DNA from: Nitrospina sp. UBA6727
GTDB lineage: Bacteria; Nitrospinota; Nitrospinia; Nitrospinales; VA-1
Length of the DNA: 64,000 bases
Assembly: GCA_002454045.1 (NCBI GenBank)
Contig: DKID01000017.1
Location: 5,451 to 69,450, forward strand
Direction: 5' to 3'
The notes under the pieces were generated by a model. The model saw only the letters and a list, made by a program, of their open reading frames with translations. It was not told where the DNA came from and did no database searches. Shown piece after piece: positions 57,587 to 64,000 of the stretch (its first letter is position 1; every line of letters begins with the position of its first letter). The position numbers and the translations under genes were made by a program.

Positions 57587-59083
57587 TTAGAAACTGATGG
57601 TGACCAGCGTTTGGGCGAAGAAATTATCTTTATCTCCACCCGCAAATTCTTTCGCCGCGTCATCGGGAATGGAATAGCCAGTACTAAAATGCACATATAG
57701 ATGCTCGTTGACTGTGTAGTCAAGCAGCAAGTTGAACTCGTCGGCGAGGTCGGTATCGTCGCTGAGTAGGGCTTCTCTTGTATTAGCGGCGTTGCTACCC
57801 TCCTTGTATGGCTCGTCCAAAAAATGCTTCATATACACAAACGTCAATTGCATTTCTGGCATCGGCTTGAAGCCGGTTTCCACAAGAAAAGTATGTTTGT
57901 TCGAGATGTTGAAAAGAATCTCATTGCCAATATGTTCGCCGATGAACCATCTATTCCAATCATAGAAAGTGGCGAGCATCGGGTCGTAGTCTTCCGCCTT
58001 GTCGTCTTCAAGATCTTTGTCGCCTGAATAAAATGCGTACATGGCTGACAGATGAGGTTTTTTGGGGTGGTCAAAATTGTATCGCGCTTCCACGAAACCA
58101 GCGTAAGCGTCCCGCTCCAAATTCTTTGTTGTACAATCGGTGCTCATACAGAGGCCGTTCGTATCGTCACCGTTATCGACGAAGCGGCCAGCATCCCCCG
58201 TTTGATAGACAAACTCGCCGGTGAAATGAAAAGGTTTCACCTCCACGTCAACCCCTATATCAAACGCGTTCGTGTTGTTTTCACCAAGCAGGTCTTGGTT
58301 ATCGGGGGAAAAATTTGAGAACACGGCGTTGCTGTTGTCTATCTTTCTGTAATACCCGCCATACAAAAAGGCGGTGTCGGAAAAGTCGTAATGCAAATTG
58401 ATGCCCGCAAAGGAAATACCTTTCGTCCCTTTGTTTTCTAGCGGGTCGTCTGATGGTGTCCGCTGGTCGGCCTGTTTCTCGTAAAGTTTAACATCGCCCC
58501 AAAAGGCTGTGGTTTTGAGTTGCCCGAAATCACCGTCAACTCTTACGGCAAGCGGAAAACTTTTGAACGAGCCATCCCATACTCCCGCGATTGAGGGGCT
58601 TGCGTCCGCCATGATAAATCGTTTTTCAATGAAGACATTTTGCCTGCCGACTTTGAGACTGAACGGGGATTGATTGATTTTTCTGAAGTTCAAAAAACCC
58701 TCATCCAGTTCATTCTGGCTGTCGTTCTCCTCATATGAGGAAGAGCTACGGTAATCAAATTCGGTCATTAGTATTGCGCTGACGCGGCCCTCCAAATCCG
58801 CCCACGATAATTTTTTCTCAAAAGTAAAGCCCACCTTTGTCACCGTCTCCCCTTGTCTTTCTGGGTCGCCTCCTTGAGATTCTTCTTCAGCTCCTAGGTA
58901 GATATTCGAGTCGTATCGGTAATACACGCTGAAACTACCGTCCGCAGAAAATTTGTCGAACATATTGGGGAAGAGTCCCAATTCCTCCGCGGCGCGGGCG
59001 TGACCTGCCATGCCGAAAACGGTGACGGCAACGGTGACGCAAACCAAGAAAAAATAACGAAGTTTCAAGTAAGATTTACACAT
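57587..59083 (-). CDS. outer-membrane porin, alginate-export-like
   Basis: The protein has 498 residues from ATG 59083, with AGAGGAG eight bases upstream. The signal peptide is residues 1 to about 31 (cleavage after HARA). The mature protein is rich in alternating beta strands with Tyr/Phe girdles (FSVYYRYDSNIYLGAE, GRQNVFIEKRFIMADAS, YKEGS loops) and ends in VTISF, whose terminal Phe is the BAM recognition signal. It resembles the alginate_exp (AlgE-like) 18-strand family, which in many bacteria are general or anion-selective porins. The substrate is unknown. A hairpin repeat lies just upstream of the promoter region. Confidence 0.8.
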   Translation of the reverse strand: MCKSYLKLRYFFLVCVTVAVTVFGMAGHARAAEELGLFPNMFDKFSADGSFSVYYRYDSNIYLGAEEESQGGDPERQGETVTKVGFTFEKKLSWADLEGRVSAILMTEFDYRSSSSYEENDSQNELDEGFLNFRKINQSPFSLKVGRQNVFIEKRFIMADASPSIAGVWDGSFKSFPLAVRVDGDFGQLKTTAFWGDVKLYEKQADQRTPSDDPLENKGTKGISFAGINLHYDFSDTAFLYGGYYRKIDNSNAVFSNFSPDNQDLLGENNTNAFDIGVDVEVKPFHFTGEFVYQTGDAGRFVDNGDDTNGLCMSTDCTTKNLERDAYAGFVEARYNFDHPKKPHLSAMYAFYSGDKDLEDDKAEDYDPMLATFYDWNRWFIGEHIGNEILFNISNKHTFLVETGFKPMPEMQLTFVYMKHFLDEPYKEGSNAANTREALLSDDTDLADEFNLLLDYTVNEHLYVHFSTGYSIPDDAAKEFAGGDKDNFFAQTLVTISF

Positions 59084-59180
59084 TGGCGGGGCTCCTCTTG
59101 TTTTTAATTTTTGATGCTGAACAATTCTCAATCTCGGCGGTTTGTACAATAAAGCCAGCCGCGTTGCAATAGTTTTTTCC

Positions 59181-59232
59181 ACTGGATTCCTGCTTTCGCA
59201 GGAATGACGCGGCGCGGGGCAGGAATGACGGC
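59181..59232. repeat. hairpin repeat copy plus half-copy
   Basis: ACTGGATTCC...GGAATGACG at 59181-59209 has an 8-bp stem ATTCCTGC/GCAGGAAT with loop TTTC, almost identical to the right end of the MITE-like element at 31224-31252. A half-copy GCAGGAATGACG follows at 59219-59230. It lies between the porin gene and the end of the fabI operon. Confidence 0.65.
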
Positions 59233-59243
59233 GCGTGCGAGCA

Positions 59244-60044
59244 TCACGAAGGGGCGGCGGGTTTTATCAATTCCCGGTCAAAATAGTTGATGGACATTCC
59301 GGCGTCAAGCACCAATCCTTGGGCGTTGATGCCGCTGGCGCGTTCGCTCAACAAGAACACCGCCGCGTTTGCTACCTCCTGAACGGTCAGCGCCTTTTTT
59401 CGCAGCGTCGCCTTTTCGGCGTGAAGGTAGGAATCTACATAACCGGGGATGCCCGCCGACGCCGATGTTTTGAGTAAGCCGGGGTTGATGGAGTTGAAGC
59501 GGACTTGCGAAAACGCGCTGAATGATTTTGCCAAGAAGCAGAGCGTGGAATCCAGTGCCGCCTTTGCCGGCGCCATGTATCCGTAGTTTTCCGCCGCCAT
59601 CCGCGTGGTGGAGATGGAGACGGTTACCACCGAGGCTTGCGCGTCGAATAAATCTTTGAACGCGTCGGACAGAGCGATTAGCGAATAACAACTTATGTCC
59701 ATGGACTGCAAAAAATCTTTCCGCGGCGTGGCGTGGAAAGGTTTCCACCCTTCCGAATAATTTGCGAACGCGATGGAATGCACCAGCCCGTGCAGGGTTT
59801 TGCATTCCTGCGTAATTTTTTGTTGCAGCCGTTCAATGTCGCCCTGTTTTTCTACATCGCAGACGAAAACCATTTTGCCCGTCAGGAGTTTTTCCAGCGA
59901 CTTTTTGCGGTCGGCGGAGCGGACGCTGTATACGACCTTCGCGCCTTCTGCTTCCAACGTTTTCGCGATATGCCAGGCGACGCTTTTTTTATTCGCCACG
60001 CCGGTCACCAAAATATTTTTATTCGCCAAATTAAGAAAACTCAT
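59244..60044 (-). CDS. divergent enoyl-ACP reductase, FabI-like
   Basis: The protein has 266 residues. It is an SDR-type enoyl reductase: LVTGVANKKSVAWHIAKTL at the NAD site, HSIAFANYSEG (the FabI SIAFA box), Tyr154-x6-Lys161 in ENYGYMAPAK. The tyrosine that lies ten residues earlier in E. coli FabI (Tyr146) is Ile144 here. The C-terminus INYFDRELIKPAAPS departs from FabI. It would reduce 2-enoyl-ACP with NADH as the last step of each elongation cycle. It is the last gene of the operon, five bases after the dehydratase gene, and may be pathway-specific rather than housekeeping. Confidence 0.85.
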   Translation of the reverse strand: MSFLNLANKNILVTGVANKKSVAWHIAKTLEAEGAKVVYSVRSADRKKSLEKLLTGKMVFVCDVEKQGDIERLQQKITQECKTLHGLVHSIAFANYSEGWKPFHATPRKDFLQSMDISCYSLIALSDAFKDLFDAQASVVTVSISTTRMAAENYGYMAPAKAALDSTLCFLAKSFSAFSQVRFNSINPGLLKTSASAGIPGYVDSYLHAEKATLRKKALTVQEVANAAVFLLSERASGINAQGLVLDAGMSINYFDRELIKPAAPS

Positions 60045-60049
60045 CTTCG

Positions 60050-60472
60050 CTATTTCGTCGCCTCAACCAGCATGGCGGAAAACTCTAAAGTGACGGCGGT
60101 TTTGCTACCGACGGTGGCTTTGCCCGCCATGTATGCGGCGGGACGGAGCAAGTCTTTGAGGGTTACTTCAATGCGCATCGTGTCGCCCGGATGAACGGCG
60201 TGCTTGAGTTTGATGTTGTCAACGCGAGTGAGGACGGGGATTTTGCCCGCGGCGGCGATGCGTTTTCCCATCATAATCGCGCCGGCCTGAAAAATGGATT
60301 CGAAGATCAACACCCCCGGCATGACGGGTTTGCCGGGATAATGTCCCGCGAAAAATGGCTCCGTCGGGTCGATTTTTTTTTCCGCGACGATTGTATTTTC
60401 GCTTTCCTCCAGCACGCGGTCGATGAACAGAAACGGCGGGCGGTGGGGAATGTATTGAAGAAAGTCCTGCAT
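60050..60472 (-). CDS. 3-hydroxyacyl-ACP dehydratase, FabZ-like
   Basis: The protein has 140 residues with the hot-dog fold. His44 in FFAGHYPGKPVMPGVLIFES and Glu58 match the catalytic pair of FabZ, and HRPPFLFIDRV is the N-terminal box. It removes water from 3-hydroxyacyl-ACP. A hairpin-forming GC repeat (60488-60510) lies in its leader. It sits directly upstream of the FabI-like gene and downstream of fabG in the same operon. Confidence 0.88.
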   Translation of the reverse strand: MQDFLQYIPHRPPFLFIDRVLEESENTIVAEKKIDPTEPFFAGHYPGKPVMPGVLIFESIFQAGAIMMGKRIAAAGKIPVLTRVDNIKLKHAVHPGDTMRIEVTLKDLLRPAAYMAGKATVGSKTAVTLEFSAMLVEATK

Positions 60473-60487
60473 AAATGATTAACTCCA

Positions 60488-60577
60488 GCGGCGGAAAAAC
60501 TTTTCGCCGCGCAACGGCGAAACATTGCGTGGTCGTCATCACGCCGCCGCGAAACTTTTATCGCTCGCTAACTTTCA
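60488..60577. repeat. GC-rich repeat with hairpin inside the lipid operon
   Basis: GCGGCGGAAAAACTTTTCGCCGC (60488-60510 region, arms GCGGCG/CGCCGC) is the best-folded copy of the family core. A second GCCGCGAAACTTTTATCG copy lies at 60543-60562. The block separates fabG from the dehydratase gene and could be an RNA processing or attenuation site in the operon (inference). Confidence 0.55.
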
Positions 60578-61336
60578 TCACAGTCCGCCGGTGACTTCCA
60601 AAACCGAGCCGGTGATATATGCCGCTTGTTTTGTGGCGAGGAAGAGTACTGGGTATGTTACATCCTCCGGTGTGCCAAACCGTTTGAGCGGAATTTGGTT
60701 TGCGTAAAACTTTTTCCGCTCTTCCGGCAGGTCGGCGATGAAACGGGTGTCGATAAAACCCGGCGAAACGCAATTGACGGTTATCTTGCGGCTCGCTACT
60801 TCTTTGGAAAGAGATTGCGTGAACGCCACTTGCCCCGCTTTGGACGCAGCGTAATTGGCTTGCCCCGCGAATCCGAATTTTCCCACCGGCGATGTTAGGG
60901 TGATAATTCTTCCGTATTTTTGGCGCATCATGGACTGCACCGCCAGTTTGCATAAATTGAAAGTTCCCGTCAGGTTGGTGTCGATGACGCGGCACCAGTC
61001 GTCCGCCTTCATCATGCCGACGACGGCGTCGGAACGAATGCCCGCACTGACGACGAGAATTTGGAAGTCGCCGTGTTGCTCCGCGACTTCCTTGTAAAAC
61101 TTTTCCACCGCCGCGTAATCGGCGACATCAAACTTGTGGATGTGGAGAAAGTTTGCGTGGTCGGCGTTGGCGCGGCGAAAGTTTTCCGCTTCGTCGTCGT
61201 TGTGCCGATAGGTGGCGATGACTTTCGCGCCGGCTTTGAGGAACGCTTCCGAGATGGCGCGACCGATGCCGCGCGTGCCGCCAGCGACCAGTGCGGTCTG
61301 CCCCGTAAAATTAAATTCCATCTCCGCCGCGGGCAT
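60578..61336 (-). CDS. 3-oxoacyl-ACP reductase, FabG-like
   Basis: The protein has 252 residues from ATG 61336. ATG 61321 is an alternative close to the fold start. It is a classical SDR: GGTRGIG (residues 19-25), NxxG motif with Asn121, Ser149 in LTSPVGKFGFAG and Tyr162-xxx-Lys166 in NYAASKAG, ending ITGSVLEVTGGL. It reduces 3-oxoacyl-ACP with NADPH. The gene starts 13 bases after the CrtI-like gene upstream and precedes the dehydratase gene. Confidence 0.9.
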   Translation of the reverse strand: MPAAEMEFNFTGQTALVAGGTRGIGRAISEAFLKAGAKVIATYRHNDDEAENFRRANADHANFLHIHKFDVADYAAVEKFYKEVAEQHGDFQILVVSAGIRSDAVVGMMKADDWCRVIDTNLTGTFNLCKLAVQSMMRQKYGRIITLTSPVGKFGFAGQANYAASKAGQVAFTQSLSKEVASRKITVNCVSPGFIDTRFIADLPEERKKFYANQIPLKRFGTPEDVTYPVLFLATKQAAYITGSVLEVTGGL

Positions 61337-61349
61337 ATTGCAAGGGTCG

Positions 61350-62801
61350 TCAAACCGACGCGGCGGCGACCAGGCTTGGGCTCACTTGTCGGAGAAACTT
61401 GTCGGTTTCGTTGGCGACGATGACTCCGTAGTTCGCCGCTCCCAGCCAGCCCGACATGATAATTCCCACCGACCCGGCGTGGAACAATCCGCTAATTTGG
61501 TTGGGAAGGTCGCGGCTTATTTTCAGTCCTTCAAACTTGGTGCCGAACGAAGTGCCCGCGGGGTGCAGGGTATAGCGTTGGAAAGTTTTTGGCGTTGAGG
61601 CTTCTAGGTGACTTACTTTTTTGCGGATGCCGGGGACATATTTGTCCAGCGCATCGAGAGTGCTTTGCTCCAGTTCGTGCTTGTCGTGTCGGTATTGGGA
61701 TTCGCTCAGGTTCGCCCAGTCCTGATATCTGGCGTTGGTGGAGGAGACGATGGAATAGCGATTGGAGCCCGGGCGGATTTCCGGGTAGTAAAACGAAAAG
61801 GTGCGGCTGGTAACATCTTTGCTCAATATTTTATCCGTGCAATATTCGTCTGCCACGGACGAGAACAGCAGGTCGCCTACGTGCGGCACGGTTTCTCCTT
61901 TTTCTATTCCCATATAAACTTGGCAACTGGAATTGTTGAGCCGAACTTTTTTGACCTCTTTGATAAACTCGGGGTCAAAATGTTCTTCGCCCGTCAGTTC
62001 TTCGATGGTGGTCAACAAGTTTGAGTTGGAGAGGACCGACCGGCACGAGATGTCTTGCCCGTTGATGCGCACCCCTTGCACTGTTCTGTCTTCCGCGTAA
62101 ATTTTTTCGACCTTGCAGTGCATGCGGATGTCCACGCCGTTGCGCAATAATTCTCGCTTCATTTCTTTGATCAGGTGATCGGTGCCGCCCTGATAGGTGA
62201 AGACGCCCTTGTCCATGAAGTTGGAAAAGACGATGCCGTAAGTCAGGGACGGGTCGTCTAAAGTGGAGCCGTTGGCGTAGGTGATTGGCTCCATGAGAAA
62301 ACGCCAGACGTCGGTGCGTCCCGGGAAAAATTTTTCAAAAAGTTCCCGCGTGGTCATGACGATGTCGTCGTAAAAATTCATCGCCCGCGCGGTCGTAAAG
62401 AATTCGTCGATCACCTCTTTCAGGATGCCGAAACGTTCGCGCAGAATACGCGTGAAGTCCGCCTTGTCGAAAGTGGTGTTGATAGAAAACTGCGGGTTGT
62501 CGAAGCGGATACTTTTCAGTTTGACGACCCGATTGGAAATGTCGTGGCTCCAATATTTCCGCAGAGTTTTGATCATTCCGCAAGGAAACCCGTGCAGGGA
62601 GATGTCCATGATGTGCCCGCCCTTGCGTTTGAACCAAGTCGCCAAGCCGCCCATGTTGTAGTGATGCTCCGCCAGCAAAACCTTGTGCCCCATTTTTGCC
62701 AGAAGATTGGCGGACGTCATCCCCGCGAGACCGCTGCCGATAACGACGGTATCGTAGGCGGACAAGACACCCTTTAACCAGTTTCTCGATGGTTTGCTCA
62801 T
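61350..62801 (-). CDS. CrtI/phytoene-desaturase-like FAD oxidoreductase
   Basis: The protein has 483 residues from ATG 62801. A longer frame adds 38 non-conserved residues. The FAD motif VVIGSGLAGMTSANLLAKMG (residues 19-38) is followed by LLAEHHYNMGGLATWF, the GG doublet typical of carotenoid desaturases and isomerases. The C-terminal FAD contact is FHAGSVGIIMSGWLGAANYG. A CrtI-like enzyme could desaturate or isomerise a lipid chain. It is the second gene of the operon visible here, directly after a paralogue and before fabG. No carotenoid gene (crtB, crtE) is in the window. Confidence 0.85.
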   Translation of the reverse strand: MSKPSRNWLKGVLSAYDTVVIGSGLAGMTSANLLAKMGHKVLLAEHHYNMGGLATWFKRKGGHIMDISLHGFPCGMIKTLRKYWSHDISNRVVKLKSIRFDNPQFSINTTFDKADFTRILRERFGILKEVIDEFFTTARAMNFYDDIVMTTRELFEKFFPGRTDVWRFLMEPITYANGSTLDDPSLTYGIVFSNFMDKGVFTYQGGTDHLIKEMKRELLRNGVDIRMHCKVEKIYAEDRTVQGVRINGQDISCRSVLSNSNLLTTIEELTGEEHFDPEFIKEVKKVRLNNSSCQVYMGIEKGETVPHVGDLLFSSVADEYCTDKILSKDVTSRTFSFYYPEIRPGSNRYSIVSSTNARYQDWANLSESQYRHDKHELEQSTLDALDKYVPGIRKKVSHLEASTPKTFQRYTLHPAGTSFGTKFEGLKISRDLPNQISGLFHAGSVGIIMSGWLGAANYGVIVANETDKFLRQVSPSLVAAASV

Positions 62802-62830
62802 TAGTTTTCGGCGATGATTTTTCGCCGCGG

Positions 62831-64000
62831 TTATCGCAAAAGATGCAGGTTGACCATGGATATTCCGCTCAACGTGGCCCCGATGATACCCAAAAATCCC
62901 TGGTCTGTCCCGCAAATGTATAGGTTTTTGACCGGGGTTTTTCCGTTCCTAATTTTTTGCGGAGACCCATAAACGGCTCCGTTAATATGCCCCGTATATT
63001 TTTTAATCGTCTTCGGCGTGAACGAATCTACAAATACCACATTCTTGCGGAAATCGGGGAAAAATGTAAACAAGGTGTCCAACGCCTGCGCCCGGCATTC
63101 CTCCTTGGCGGCGACATAATCTCGCCGCGGCAGCCGGTCCCATTTCCCGAAATGGGCGAGGTTGGTCAGGCGAATCAAGCCATCGTCGAGAGGTTCCGGG
63201 TACTGAAAATTATTGCCGCAACACAACACGCCGCTGGAAGTGTCGATCAACCCGCGCGGCACTTTATAGTCGAAGCGCGGACGGGTGGAAAAAAAGACGA
63301 TGCTCTTATCGTAACCCAGGTCGCGTGGTTCCCGGTTCACCACGAAAAGGGATTCCATAAACGAAACCTGCCCCGTCGCGTGCGCGCCCGTTGCGGCAAC
63401 TTCCGGTTGGCAGCGGTTCAGCGTTTCCACATAGCCCATGGAAGAAAGCACCGCCGCGGTTGCTAATTCTTCCCCGTCGTCGAGGGTCACCGACCCGACC
63501 GCGCCGCGTTTTGCGTTGATGGTTTTCACGCCGTTGCCCATCTTCAATTCGCCGCCGCGCTCCTTGAATCTCTGCGCCATGAGGTTGAGGATGTAAGGCA
63601 TCCCCCCTTGCGGCTTGGAGAATCCTTCCATAAAAATGCTCTTGAACATGACGACGAATTGATAAAAATCCATGTCCCCTTCGCGCGCGCTACCGTAATA
63701 CATCAGCGGACAAAAGAGCATGTCCACCAACACCGCGTCGTTGATGTGGGACTCCAGCACAGGTCGGGAAGAAAGATGCCCCGCGCTGTCAAGATTTAAC
63801 TCGTCATAAGTCACGACCGTTTCCACCAACTTGTTGAATCCGTCAATCTCGGCGGGAAAATTTTCGGCGACCTCTTGCCGGAAAAACTCAAACTCGTTGG
63901 TGAAACGCAGGGATTTATCGGGGAAACGTATTTCCGAAATGTCCTGCTGGCATAGGCGGAAGTCGTCGTGACTAAAACGTAATTGCTTCAGCAATTTTCC
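62831..64000 (-). CDS. second CrtI-like FAD oxidoreductase, C-terminal part (cut by window edge)
   Basis: The reading frame is open through the window end, and 389 residues are visible. The FAD-binding N-terminus lies outside. The remaining part matches the carotenoid-desaturase family: EGFSKPQGGMPYILNLMAQR, ERGGELKMGNGVKTI, VLSSMGYVETLNRC and the C-terminal LYICGTDQGFLGIIGATLSG. It differs enough from its downstream neighbour to be a distinct paralogue with its own role. It is the first gene of the operon visible here, and more genes may lie upstream. Confidence 0.83.
   Translation of the reverse strand, partial: GKLLKQLRFSHDDFRLCQQDISEIRFPDKSLRFTNEFEFFRQEVAENFPAEIDGFNKLVETVVTYDELNLDSAGHLSSRPVLESHINDAVLVDMLFCPLMYYGSAREGDMDFYQFVVMFKSIFMEGFSKPQGGMPYILNLMAQRFKERGGELKMGNGVKTINAKRGAVGSVTLDDGEELATAAVLSSMGYVETLNRCQPEVAATGAHATGQVSFMESLFVVNREPRDLGYDKSIVFFSTRPRFDYKVPRGLIDTSSGVLCCGNNFQYPEPLDDGLIRLTNLAHFGKWDRLPRRDYVAAKEECRAQALDTLFTFFPDFRKNVVFVDSFTPKTIKKYTGHINGAVYGSPQKIRNGKTPVKNLYICGTDQGFLGIIGATLSGISMVNLHLLR

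Noticed and set aside
56734..57723. 329-residue ORF on the minus strand
   Set aside because: It is antisense to pheS and ends in repeat sequence. The composition is shadow-like.
59244..64000. Claim of a proven ladderane cluster
   Set aside because: Only part of the gene set is visible: no ketosynthase, ACP or radical-SAM gene is inside the operon here. The resemblance is kept as a hypothesis only.

Overview
The window is a gene-dense chromosomal segment of a Gram-negative bacterium. Evidence for an outer membrane is a beta-barrel porin ending in Phe, several lipoproteins with lipoboxes, a LolB-like protein and an MsbA-like exporter. Evidence for a respiratory, menaquinone-using cell is the futalosine-pathway gene mqnA, TatB and a membrane pyrophosphatase. 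The housekeeping genes, two-subunit glycyl-tRNA synthetase, long-form HisG and the order lolB-like/ispE/tRNA-Gln/prs/rplY/pth recall Nitrospinota and former Deltaproteobacteria. That placement is inference and could not be tested here. No rRNA, CRISPR array, prophage or intact insertion sequence was seen.

Layout. 1-3.5 kb: start of nadB, a lone type IV pilin, nadD-rsfS and a LapA/LapB-like TPR protein. 3.6-6.8 kb: a WalJ-type hydrolase and aroB, separated by a 1.2-kb AT-richer island with an HNH-like protein and a small membrane protein. 7-15 kb: miaB, an unknown 481-residue protein, a stand-alone ketosynthase, nagZ and an MsbA-like ABC exporter. 15-27 kb: a sugar-nucleotide-type epimerase, ppdK, glyQ-glyS coupled to an FG-GAP lipoprotein, a LysM/M23 lipoprotein, apt, mnmG and tRNA-Leu. 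27-36 kb: ribF, tatB, two convergent DUF2231-type proteins, rlmB, dusB, yqgE, an LRR protein, hisI-hisG and mqnA. 36-44 kb: hppA-pth-rplY-prs-tRNA-Gln-ispE-lolB-like-TPR-DUF721, all on the minus strand. 45-52 kb: a HAD hydrolase, a GT-C glycosyltransferase and a TPP-riboswitch operon thiS-thiG-thiE-thiC. 52-57.5 kb: a Fic protein with an unusual AT-rich control region, tRNA-Val, then thrS-infC-rpmI-rplT-pheS. 57.6-64 kb: the porin and a minus-strand operon of two CrtI-type flavoproteins, FabG, a FabZ-like dehydratase and a divergent FabI, cut by the window end.

The most interesting part is the 59.2-64 kb operon. It combines type II fatty-acid reductases and a dehydratase with tandem phytoene-desaturase-like enzymes, a combination that suggests a specialised unsaturated or polycyclic lipid rather than ordinary fatty acids. 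The second theme is a family of GC-rich intergenic repeats (GACGGYGACGG runs around a GCGGAAAACTTTTCGC-like core) and a separate family of ATTCC...GGAAT hairpins. One hairpin pair forms a 100-bp MITE-like element. These repeats run into the 3' ends of mnmG and the glycosyltransferase gene.

Other points are a probable leaderless promoter for fic, an ATT start for infC, a ThrRS lacking its TGS domain, and pheS without an adjacent pheT.
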